NCBI GenBank assembly: GCA_034436375.1 | Contig: DAOTVS010000215.1 | Coordinates: 1 to 12,823, forward strand | Length of the DNA stretch: 12,823 bases | Direction of reading: 5' to 3' | Source of the DNA: DAOTVS01 sp034436375 | GTDB taxonomy: Bacteria; Chloroflexota; Anaerolineae; SpSt-313 | Part shown: positions 6,762-12,823 of the stretch, one piece after another | Numbering within the stretch: position 1 is the first letter of the stretch | How the letters are laid out: each line of letters starts with the position of its first letter | Translations under genes and position numbers: made by a program | Notes under the pieces: model-generated | What the model was told of the DNA's origin: nothing | Database searches by the model: none | The model's input: only the letters and a program-made list of their open reading frames with translations

Positions 6762-8084
6762 ATGACTGTTGAAGTGGTCATCATCCTCGCACTGATCATT
6801 GCCAACGGGATTTTCGCCGGTACGGAAATGGCGCTCGTCTCTGCGCGGCGATCTCGGTTGGAGGCCCGGGCCGAGGATGGCGATCGCAGTGCCCAGGCTG
6901 CCCTGGACCTCCTCGAAAAACCAAATGTCTTCCTCTCTACCATTCAGATCGGCATCACGGTCGTGGGAACCCTGGCCAGCGCCTTTGGTGGCGTGACCAT
7001 CGTCCAGCGACTGACTCCTGCCCTGGCGCGCCTGCCCATTCCGGGAGCGGCCTATGCGCCTACCATCGCCCTCGCAATTGTCGTCATCGGCATTTCCTAC
7101 CTTACCCTCATTCTGGGCGAGTTGGTGCCCAAGCGCATCGCATTGGTGCACGCCGAAGGCATCGCGCGCGCCATGGCGCCCTTTATGCGTGGGCTCTCCA
7201 AGGTGGCCCGCCCCATCGTCTGGCTGTTGAGCGGCTCGACGGATGTGGTACTGCGGCTGTTGGGCCAGCGCCCGGTAGAGCCGCCGCCGGCCAGTGAGGA
7301 AGAGATCAAGTACCTGATGGCCGAGGGCGCTCGCGTGGGCGTCTTTGCCGGCACTGAGCAGGAGCTGGTGGAGCGCGTGTTCCGTTTCGCTGACCTGCGC
7401 GTGGGTGAGCTGATGCACCCCCGCTCCGAGATGATCGCTATTGATATCGACCAGCCCAGTGATGAGATCCGCTCCCTGGTGACCTCCTCGACCTACTCGC
7501 GCTTTCCGGTCTACCGGGAGAATCTCGACAACATCCTGGGTATTGTGACAGCAAAGGATATTTTGCTGCAGGGTGAGAAGCTGGACCTGTCGCGCATCCT
7601 GCGCCAACCGCTCTTTGTGCCCGAAAGCCAGCTCATCTCGACGACCCTGCGCGCTTTCCAGGTGACTCACAGCCATATGGCCATCGCCATCAACGAATAT
7701 GGTGAGACGGAGGGTCTGGTGACCCTGGAGGATGTGCTGGAGCAGCTCGTGGGCGAGATCGAGGATGAGTACGACCGTGTGGAGCAGGCTATTGTACGCC
7801 GCGAGGATGGCTCACTCCTGGTCGATGGGCTCCTGCCGGCCGATGAGCTGCGCGACCTCTTGGGCGTGGAGCAATTGCCGGATGAGGAGAACTATCAGTT
7901 CAACACCCTGGCGGGCTTTATCATGGCCCAGTTGGGGCGGCTCCCGCGCGTGGGCGACCGCGTCGTCGCCGATGGCCACCGCTTCGAAGTCATCGATATG
8001 GACGGCCGCCGCATCGACCGCGTCCTCATCATACCCATGCGGGAACAGGCACCCGAGAAGCCCAGGGCAGCGGATAGAGACTAG
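6762..8084 (+). CDS. CNNM/CBS/CorC-HlyC family membrane protein (putative Mg2+/Co2+ transporter or regulator)
   Basis: A 440-residue inner-membrane protein with the full three-part family layout. First is a CNNM (DUF21) membrane domain of three to four helices (about 1-185) with the signatures NGIFAGTEMALV (15-26), FLSTIQIGIT and GELVPKRIAL. Then comes a cytosolic CBS pair (about 205-335), including EMIAIDIDQP, SRFPVYRE and INEYGETEGLVTLEDVLEQLVGEI in part. Last is a CorC_HlyC C-terminal domain (about 345-430) with YQFNTLAGFI and FEVIDMDGRRIDRV. Relatives are linked to Mg2+/Co2+ efflux or homeostasis; many are still named haemolysin, which is misleading. The start at 6762 begins right at the first membrane helix, but the ribosome site is weak (GAGG about 13 bases away, plus a GAAGA). 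It has its own promoter and faces a bidirectional terminator. Confidence 0.93.
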   Translation: MTVEVVIILALIIANGIFAGTEMALVSARRSRLEARAEDGDRSAQAALDLLEKPNVFLSTIQIGITVVGTLASAFGGVTIVQRLTPALARLPIPGAAYAPTIALAIVVIGISYLTLILGELVPKRIALVHAEGIARAMAPFMRGLSKVARPIVWLLSGSTDVVLRLLGQRPVEPPPASEEEIKYLMAEGARVGVFAGTEQELVERVFRFADLRVGELMHPRSEMIAIDIDQPSDEIRSLVTSSTYSRFPVYRENLDNILGIVTAKDILLQGEKLDLSRILRQPLFVPESQLISTTLRAFQVTHSHMAIAINEYGETEGLVTLEDVLEQLVGEIEDEYDRVEQAIVRREDGSLLVDGLLPADELRDLLGVEQLPDEENYQFNTLAGFIMAQLGRLPRVGDRVVADGHRFEVIDMDGRRIDRVLIIPMREQAPEKPRAADRD

Positions 8085-8087
8085 AAA

Positions 8088-8123
8088 AGGGCGGCTGTCA
8101 AACAATCCGTTGGCAGCCGCCCT
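8088..8123. terminator. Bidirectional intrinsic terminator between convergent genes
   Basis: AGGGCGGCTGTCAA (8088-8101) pairs with TTGGCAGCCGCCCT (8110-8123), giving a 14-bp stem with one G-U pair and an 8-base loop. On the minus strand it is followed by TTTTC, a good U-run ending the dehydrogenase operon. On the plus strand, where no T-run follows, it begins 4 bases after the CorC-like stop. It fills the 60-bp gap between the two convergent genes. Confidence 0.85.
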
Positions 8124-8144
8124 CGGTCTCGACGGCTCAATACC

Positions 8145-9323
8145 CTAAGCTGGCGCAGGCTCCATCTCTGGCTGGGCCACCTCAATCCACCGCTGCTCGC
8201 GGTTGCTCTGCAGCACACGCTCTACAAGCCGATTCTCGATCAGGCCATCATAGAAGGTGGGGTAGGTCGGTTTATCCCGTGAAGGGTTCTTGCCTGCACG
8301 GATAAACTCATAGATGGTGCTGAACAGGTTGCACAAGGCATCCTCCCACCCTTCGGTGTGGCCGCTATGCAGGCGACTGTGACTGCGCACCGACTCATCC
8401 AGCAGGCTCGGGTCCCGAGGCAGGAGCTGATTGGCCTGTCGGCGCCGCCCGATCCACAGCTCATCGGGGTGCTCCTGGTCCCAGGCCAATGACCCTTCCG
8501 ATCCGTCGACCTCGATCCACAGGCGGTTCTTGTGCCCTGCCGCCACCTGAGAAACCGTCAGCGAGCCTGTAGCCCCCCCATCCATATCAAAGAGCAGGGC
8601 AGCATAGTCCTCTGTCTGTACCTGGACCTCCTCTCGGGGCCCCTCCGCGGCTTGCGCAAAGGTCGGCACTTCGCTGATGGGCCGCATGCGGGTAGGCAAC
8701 ATCGTGTTGAGGCGGCTCATGACGCGACTGATGCGCTGACCCGTCACCCATTGGGCCAGGTCACACCAATGGGTACCGATATCGCTCATGGCGCGCGACT
8801 CGCCCCCTCGCTCGGCCAGCACCCGCCAGTTGTAATCCGTCGGGTAGAGCATCCAGTCCTGCAGATAGGAGCCATGCACGGCCCAGACCTGGCCAATGGC
8901 CCCCTGTGCGATCATGATCCGCATTTGCTGCACCAGAGGATAGCCACGGTAGTTATAGTCCACGGCGTTCACCAGGTCCGTACTGTGCGCCAGGTTCACG
9001 AGCTGGCTGGCTTCCGTGGCGGAGAGGGCCAGGGGCTTTTCCGAGACGATATGTTTCCCAGCGCGCAAGGCATCACGGTTGATCACATAATGCATGTTGG
9101 TCGGCGTCGCATTGTGGATCACGGTCACTCGCGGGTTGGCCAGGAGCTGTCGATAATCACCGCATGCTTCGGGGATGCCCAGTTGGTCAGCCCGCTCGCG
9201 CGCTCGCCGTGCATCGCTGCCGGCCAGGGCCAGCACTTCGACATAGCCCAGGCGCCGCAGAGCTTCCACATGGGCGGGACCCACAAAGCCCGCGCCGACC
9301 AGCCCGACACGAATCATATTCAT
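8145..9323 (-). CDS. Gfo/Idh/MocA family NAD(P)-dependent oxidoreductase
   Basis: A 392-residue cytosolic dehydrogenase of the glucose-fructose oxidoreductase/inositol 2-dehydrogenase family, which oxidises a ring hydroxyl of a sugar or cyclitol. The N-terminal Rossmann fold has GLVGAGFVG (7-15). The family EKP motif is at 95-97 (IVSEKPLAL), whose Lys is catalytic. DIGTHWCDLAQW (181-192) supplies the catalytic Asp181/His185 pair. The C-terminal part (about 130-375) is the usual open-faced beta-sheet, with EDYAALLFDMDGGATGSL (238-255). It starts 1 bp after the stop of the epimerase gene and is thus its operon partner. A second ATG two codons later (9317) is an equally possible start. The product is not identifiable; neighbours suggest a hexose derivative or inositol-like substrate. 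Confidence 0.93.
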   Translation of the reverse strand: MNMIRVGLVGAGFVGPAHVEALRRLGYVEVLALAGSDARRARERADQLGIPEACGDYRQLLANPRVTVIHNATPTNMHYVINRDALRAGKHIVSEKPLALSATEASQLVNLAHSTDLVNAVDYNYRGYPLVQQMRIMIAQGAIGQVWAVHGSYLQDWMLYPTDYNWRVLAERGGESRAMSDIGTHWCDLAQWVTGQRISRVMSRLNTMLPTRMRPISEVPTFAQAAEGPREEVQVQTEDYAALLFDMDGGATGSLTVSQVAAGHKNRLWIEVDGSEGSLAWDQEHPDELWIGRRRQANQLLPRDPSLLDESVRSHSRLHSGHTEGWEDALCNLFSTIYEFIRAGKNPSRDKPTYPTFYDGLIENRLVERVLQSNREQRWIEVAQPEMEPAPA

Positions 9324-9324
9324 C

Positions 9325-10287
9325 TTACACCCACCACGCTTGTGCCGGCGCTTGGGCCAGCACGCATTCTTTCAGAAACTCGACTGCTTTGCTGAGCCCT
9401 TCCTCGGGCGATGCCACAGCATCCTCGTGCTCAATGCTCATGACGCCATCATAGCCAGTGATGCGCAGGGCGCTGACGATGTCTCGCCAATCGAGCCACG
9501 AGTGCCCGTAGCCGACCGTGCGAAAGATCCATGAGCGATGGACCAGGTCGCTGTACAACTTGGTGTCCAGCACACCGTTCACGGCCGTATTCTGGCGATC
9601 AATGGCTGTGTCTTTGGCATGCACATGGTAGATAGCTCCCTGCAACGCCTTGATGGCCGCCACAGGGTCAATGCCCTGCCAGAAGAGGTGGCTGGGATCA
9701 AAATTGGCGCCCACGACGGGCCCGACGGCGGCGCGCAGGCGGCTCAGCGTTTCGGGGTTATAGACGATAAAGCTGGGGTGCATCTCAAAAGCCAGCTTGA
9801 CCCCATGCTCCTGGGCATAGGCGCCGGCCTCCTGCCAGTAAGGGATGGCCACCTCTTCCCACTGCCAGCCCAGAATGGCCGGAAAGTCGGGCGGCCACGC
9901 CGACGTTACCCAGTTGGGCGTCCGGTCCTCCGGCCCGCCGCCGGGGCATCCCGAGAAAAGGCATACCACGCCCACCCCCATCGCCTGCGCCAGGCGCACC
10001 GTCTTGCGATAGACTTGATCATGGCGGCGCGCCAACTCGCGGTTTGGGTGGAGGGGGTTGCCATGGCAGGAAAAGGCACTGATGGTCAGATTGTACCCCG
10101 CAACCTCGCGGAGATAGGCTTCACGCCTCTCTGAACTCTCCAGCAGGCCATCCACGTCGATGTGGCTGGCGCCGGAATAGTTGCCGGTGCCGATCTCAAC
10201 CGCCTCGATGCCCATCGAGTTGAGGAGATCCAGCATCGCCGGCAGAGAAAGGTCCTTGAACAGAGCATCAAAGGCACCGATCTTCAT
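9325..10287 (-). CDS. Sugar phosphate isomerase/epimerase, xylose-isomerase-like TIM barrel
   Basis: A 320-residue TIM barrel of the AP-endonuclease 2/xylose-isomerase-like fold (IolE/IolH, tagatose-3-epimerase and similar), using a divalent metal to isomerise or epimerise a sugar, or to dehydrate a keto-inositol. Metal-site candidates are in the expected order: Glu168 (FEMHP), Asp197 and His200 (FDPSH), His223 (HVHAKD) and Glu286/Glu288 (IEHED). The N-terminus MKIGAF leads into the first strand. ATG 10287 is chosen because AGGAGG lies 8 bases upstream; a longer frame begins at 10356 but adds residues unlike the family and no ribosome site. It is the first gene of an operon with the Gfo/Idh dehydrogenase, a pairing seen in many inositol and sugar catabolic loci. 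Confidence 0.92.
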   Translation of the reverse strand: MKIGAFDALFKDLSLPAMLDLLNSMGIEAVEIGTGNYSGASHIDVDGLLESSERREAYLREVAGYNLTISAFSCHGNPLHPNRELARRHDQVYRKTVRLAQAMGVGVVCLFSGCPGGGPEDRTPNWVTSAWPPDFPAILGWQWEEVAIPYWQEAGAYAQEHGVKLAFEMHPSFIVYNPETLSRLRAAVGPVVGANFDPSHLFWQGIDPVAAIKALQGAIYHVHAKDTAIDRQNTAVNGVLDTKLYSDLVHRSWIFRTVGYGHSWLDWRDIVSALRITGYDGVMSIEHEDAVASPEEGLSKAVEFLKECVLAQAPAQAWWV

Positions 10288-10306
10288 GCCGCTTGCCTCC
10301 TGCGGC
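10288..10306 (-). promoter_or_regulatory. Possible hairpin presenting the epimerase ribosome-binding site
   Basis: GCCGC (10288-10292) and GCGGC (10302-10306) are inverted copies flanking a 9-base loop that contains the AGGAGG of the epimerase gene. A small stem ends directly at the ATG. It may tune translation; a 5-bp GC stem can also be chance in this base composition. Confidence 0.3.
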
Positions 10307-10380
10307 GGATACAACCTGCCTGATGTAGCAGACCGTATCTGCCAGGATGGGCACAACCAGGCCCCTACACTTGCGCGCCC

Positions 10381-10409
10381 ATTCTAGCACGGGCGGCAGC
10401 CCCTGACAA
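10381..10409 (-). promoter_or_regulatory. Sigma70-type promoter of the epimerase-dehydrogenase operon
   Basis: On the minus strand TTGTCA (10404-10409), a 17-base spacer and TAGAAT (10381-10386), with a TGC extension of the -10 box. The predicted start near 10374 gives a leader of about 87 bases before ATG 10287. Confidence 0.7.
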
Positions 10410-10454
10410 CCGGAATCGGAACAGCTTGCGAGGCCCGTTTTACACCGGCGCCGC

Positions 10455-10483
10455 TTGGATGTATCCTTAAGCTACGATATGTT
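10455..10483 (+). promoter_or_regulatory. Sigma70-type promoter of the URO-D-like gene
   Basis: TTGGAT (10455-10460), a 17-base spacer and TATGTT (10478-10483). Transcription would begin near 10490, about 20 bases before ATG 10511, leaving just room for the GGAGG ribosome site. Confidence 0.6.
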
Positions 10484-10494
10484 ACCGTTACCAT
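10479..10494. promoter_or_regulatory. LacI-like pseudo-palindromic operator over the -10 region
   Basis: The 16-base ATGTTACCGTTACCAT matches its reverse complement at 12 of 16 positions around a central CG, a layout typical of LacI-family operators. It can also be read as a direct repeat, GTTACC GTTACC (10481-10492). It overlaps the -10 box and the predicted transcription start of the URO-D-like gene, the position expected for repression. No LacI-type regulator gene is in the window, so the assignment rests on sequence shape only. Confidence 0.45.
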
Positions 10495-10510
10495 GCAGAG
10501 GAGGCAGGGA

Positions 10511-11548
10511 ATGAGCTACCAGATCGGCATCGACACCTTTCACCTGCGGCCCACGCCGCGCCTGGCGCACACGGAATACTGCGATCACTCTCCTCTCAAG
10601 CGTATCGTCACTGGCCTGCCCGAGGGCGACTGGCGTACCGAGGCCGAATTCGCCCGGTGCTGGGAGCTGGACTATATCTGGCACACAAACGATGGCCCCG
10701 AGCCCTGGAGTGAGCGCGGCCGCGTCACCGACATGGGCCACGCCGAGTTCATGGAGGGCGGCGTGGACCGGCGCGAGCCCAAGGTCAGCCCGTTCAAGAC
10801 GATCGAAGAGGTGCTCAGCTTCGACGCCGTCGCCGAGTATGGCCTGACCGATTTCGACAAGCTCGTCGGCTACTACCGGGACCTCTATGCCCGGGCGCGC
10901 GCCTACTATCCCGATGCGGTCTTTTCCGGCGGCTATTACAACACGATCGTCTCTGGGGCCATCCAGGCCTTTGGCTGGGATTGGCTGCTGGAGGCCGCCG
11001 CCTACCGGAGCCGCTTTGCCAGGGTGCTGGACAGCTTTTTCCGCCAGACGCTCCACCACGTCAAGGCCTGGGCCGAGGTGGGCATCGAGGTCTATATGTG
11101 CCACGACGATATGGTCTGGAGCCAGGGCCCCTTTATGCGCCCCGATTTCTACCGGGCCGAGATCTTTCCGCGCTACAAGGCGCTCTGGGCGGTGCTGCGG
11201 GAGAAGGGCATCAAGGTCGCCTTTACCTCCGATGGCCAATATGGTATGTTCGCCGCCGATATTGTCGAGGCCGGCGCCGATGCCCTCTGCTTCGAGCCCA
11301 TGGTCCCTCTCAAGCCCCTCGTCGAGCAGTTCGGCCGGACCCACGTCCTCATGGGCTCCAACGTCGATGCCCGTACCCTGACCTTTGGCAGCAAGGAGCA
11401 GATCCAGGCGGAAATCGACAGCACCCTCGCCCTCGCCAAGGACTGCCCCGGCTTTATGTTCGCGGTCGGCAATCACATTCCGGCCAATATCCCGCTGGAG
11501 AACGCCCTGTTCTACTTTGACTATCTGAAGCAGCACTGGAACCGCTGA
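10511..11548 (+). CDS. Uroporphyrinogen decarboxylase (URO-D) superfamily protein
   Basis: A 345-residue TIM-barrel protein of the URO-D/MtaA/CmuA superfamily. Family blocks visible are EVYMCHDDMVWSQGPFMRP (193-211), the phosphate-binding-like FTSDGQYGMFAADIVEAGAD (238-257), FEPMVPLKPL, VLMGSNVDARTL (279-290) and the C-terminal NHIPANIPLENALFYFDYL (321-339). The N-terminal Arg-rich motif of true haem-pathway HemE is absent, and the His-x-Cys zinc site of the methyltransferases is not preserved (FTSDG instead), so neither haem synthesis nor corrinoid methyl transfer is supported. Cys198, His199 and Cys259 are possible metal ligands. ATG 10511 has GGAGG 6 bases upstream. It is divergent from the epimerase-dehydrogenase operon, so a role in sugar metabolism is inferred; the reaction is unknown. 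Confidence 0.88.
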   Translation: MSYQIGIDTFHLRPTPRLAHTEYCDHSPLKRIVTGLPEGDWRTEAEFARCWELDYIWHTNDGPEPWSERGRVTDMGHAEFMEGGVDRREPKVSPFKTIEEVLSFDAVAEYGLTDFDKLVGYYRDLYARARAYYPDAVFSGGYYNTIVSGAIQAFGWDWLLEAAAYRSRFARVLDSFFRQTLHHVKAWAEVGIEVYMCHDDMVWSQGPFMRPDFYRAEIFPRYKALWAVLREKGIKVAFTSDGQYGMFAADIVEAGADALCFEPMVPLKPLVEQFGRTHVLMGSNVDARTLTFGSKEQIQAEIDSTLALAKDCPGFMFAVGNHIPANIPLENALFYFDYLKQHWNR

Positions 11549-11681
11549 CCCCCTCAGGGTGAAAGCGGCGGCCCGATACTTGCCAGCAGAGAGCAAGACG
11601 CCTGGTGGCTTGCGCGCCCTGCCCGGCCACACGCTCGCCGGTGCAAATGAGAGTCTGGCGTCTGAGGAGGTGCAGGGCATC

Positions 11682-12626
11682 ATGCGTTGGAGAATACTGC
11701 TCCTCATGCTGGTGCTCCTGATCGTTCTGGGGCAGCCGCTGCTGACCCGGGGATGGGGGAACAGCCATCTGGTGCTGGGCCAGGATGTGACATTGCGTCA
11801 GGGCCAGCGCGTCGATGGCGACCTGGTCGTGATGGGCGGCAACCTGGCGCTCGAGCCGGGCAGTGCGGTGCGCGGCGATGCTCTCGTTTTCGGCGGCCAT
11901 ATTGTCATCGCGGGGCGCGTTGACGGGCAGGTTACGGCGGCCAGCGGCAGCATCGGCCTCGACCCGGGGGCGGTAGTGACCGGCGACGTGGTGGCCGCCG
12001 GAGGGATACACCTGGATCCGCGAGCGACCGTGGATGGGCGGGTGCTCGACCGCACACCGATCGCCTTCCTGCCCGGCTTTTGGTTCGGCTGGCCCTGGGC
12101 CATGGGGCTGAGCCGGAGCCCTCTCGTGTGGGCCGTGCAGGCCCTGCTGGGCATCGTGGTTGTCGTTGCGGTTGGGCTCTTGGTTGCCGTCGCCTTGCCC
12201 GGCCCCTTGCGCACGACGGCCGCGGCCGTCACCGAGCATCCCCTGGCTTGCATGGGCGCCGGGCTATTGACGGCCTTTTTGGCAGCTCTGGTCGTGCCCA
12301 TCCTGGCCATGACCGTCTGTGGCGTGCCATTGGCTCTGCTGATTGGCCTGGCGGTGCTCAGTGCGCTGTTCTTTGGCCTCGTTGCCGCCGGGCTTTCCCT
12401 GGGTGAGAGCCTGCTCGCGGCCCAGGGACAGTGGCGGGTGCGGCCTTCGGCGGCAGTGGCCCTGGGGCTGGCTGTCCTGGCGATCCTGCTGAGCGTGCCC
12501 TGGCTGGCCATCGTGGTGACATTCGTCGCCGGCGCCTGGGGCCTGGGGGCCACCGTCCTTACCCGCTTTGGCGCCGCCTCATTCAGCGGCAAGCCGCCGC
12601 GAGTGGCCCCGCCGCACACAGGCTAG
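11682..12626 (+). CDS. Membrane protein with bactofilin-like beta-helix domain
   Basis: A 314-residue protein. Residues 1-26 form a hydrophobic signal-anchor or signal peptide. Residues 30-122 are a polymer-forming, bactofilin-like right-handed beta-helix built of short repeats with glycines and valines (VDGDLVVMGG, VRGDALVFGG, VDGQVTAASG, VTGDVVAAGG, VDGRV). About 145-295 hold four to five transmembrane helices. With a cleaved or anchored N-terminus the beta-helix would be outside the cytoplasm, unlike classic cytosolic bactofilins. Similar fusions are usually annotated polymer-forming cytoskeletal protein or hypothetical protein; a role in the cell envelope is inferred. ATG 11682 is chosen because it opens the signal segment and AGGAGG lies 11 bases before it; a GTG at 11559 would add an unlikely soluble extension. 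It follows the URO-D-like gene by 133 bp. Confidence 0.78.
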   Translation: MRWRILLLMLVLLIVLGQPLLTRGWGNSHLVLGQDVTLRQGQRVDGDLVVMGGNLALEPGSAVRGDALVFGGHIVIAGRVDGQVTAASGSIGLDPGAVVTGDVVAAGGIHLDPRATVDGRVLDRTPIAFLPGFWFGWPWAMGLSRSPLVWAVQALLGIVVVVAVGLLVAVALPGPLRTTAAAVTEHPLACMGAGLLTAFLAALVVPILAMTVCGVPLALLIGLAVLSALFFGLVAAGLSLGESLLAAQGQWRVRPSAAVALGLAVLAILLSVPWLAIVVTFVAGAWGLGATVLTRFGAASFSGKPPRVAPPHTG

Positions 12627-12823
12627 GCGCTCTGCGGCGAAGCGTCCTCATTGCGCAGGGAGAACCCCTCGCTGTGCAGGATTCGCTCTAGCGCTAACAC
12701 TACAGCCGTACTCACCCATCGGGGCGCGGATCCCATCCGGGCATCGCGCTTCGCACGCGACCGGAGTGGAGCCATTCGGGGGATTGGGCGGGTTGCCTGC
12801 AGCCGGGCCGCCCGCGGGCGGCC
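12623..12823 (-). CDS. Possible 3' end of a gene running in from beyond the window (66 codons)
   Basis: The minus-strand frame is open from the window edge to a TAG at 12623-12625, overlapping the stop of the bactofilin-like gene (shared CTAG). The last part, from about residue 36, is protein-like (RWVSTAVVLALERILHSEG and onward, with a mixed-charge C-terminus). The first 35 residues are Arg-rich and look less like coding sequence. I recognise no domain. GC-rich DNA often leaves frames open by chance and the tail could be translated repeat sequence, so confidence is low. If it is not a gene, 12627-12823 is simply non-coding. Confidence 0.25.
   Translation of the reverse strand, partial: GRPRAARLQATRPIPRMAPLRSRAKRDARMGSAPRWVSTAVVLALERILHSEGFSLRNEDASPQSA
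12806..12823. repeat. Perfect 18-bp palindrome at the right window edge
   Basis: GGCCGCCCG (12806-12814) is followed at once by its reverse complement CGGGCGGCC, ending at the last base of the window. No T-run is visible and it cannot be told how far it extends. With the left-edge palindrome it suggests that the sequence ends at self-complementary points. Confidence 0.9.

Noticed and set aside
6660..7676. Minus-strand open frame antisense to the CorC-like gene
   Set aside because: The sense frame has full CNNM, CBS and CorC motifs, whereas the antisense product has shadow-like composition.
11559..11681. Upstream GTG start for the bactofilin-like protein
   Set aside because: It would place a soluble tail before a clear signal segment and lacks a ribosome site; ATG 11682 has AGGAGG upstream.
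10472..11707. Minus-strand open frame antisense to the URO-D-like gene
   Set aside because: No start context or motifs; it covers the divergent promoter, ribosome site and start of a supported gene.
1..12823. CRISPR array, tRNA or rRNA genes, toxin-antitoxin or known phage-defence genes
   Set aside because: No regularly spaced repeats, cloverleaf-type sequence or defence-family motifs were seen on either strand.

Overview
The window is one gene-dense, high-GC bacterial segment carrying nine complete protein genes, one possible partial gene at the right edge and no RNA genes. Codon choice, the mix of cytosolic sugar enzymes, and a GTAAT-type 7-bp repeat that I remember from Chloroflexota (Anaerolineae-like) genomes suggest an uncultured Chloroflexota member. 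That placement is an inference. Both ends of the window are perfect palindromes (112 bp at the left, 18 bp at the right), so it may be a whole contig with fold-back ends.

Left block, all on the minus strand and transcribed right to left (6173 to 82). A PIG-L/LmbE-type deacetylase is followed 15 bp later by a large cytosolic (alpha/alpha)6-barrel glycosidase-like protein, and the two form a clear operon. Next comes the excision endonuclease gene uvrC, whose extended -10 promoter sits in the 27-bp gap after the glycosidase stop. An old-yellow-enzyme family flavin oxidoreductase follows. Between uvrC and the oxidoreductase lies a 138-bp element whose terminal inverted repeats are tandem NNGTAAT units.

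Middle. A 588-bp gap (6174-6761) holds small hairpins and a good promoter. It precedes a plus-strand CNNM/CBS/CorC membrane protein. This gene converges on the next block across a strong bidirectional terminator (8088-8123).

Right block. A minus-strand operon encodes a xylose-isomerase-like TIM-barrel epimerase/isomerase and a Gfo/Idh/MocA dehydrogenase, 1 bp apart. It is transcribed divergently from a plus-strand uroporphyrinogen-decarboxylase-superfamily protein. Both directions have good sigma70-type promoters in the 223-bp gap, and the plus-strand one is overlapped by a LacI-like pseudo-palindrome. Together these look like a sugar or cyclitol oxidation and isomerisation module containing an unusual URO-D-like member. 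The last complete gene encodes a bactofilin-like beta-helix domain followed by several membrane helices. Its stop overlaps by 3 bp the stop of an open minus-strand frame that runs off the window.
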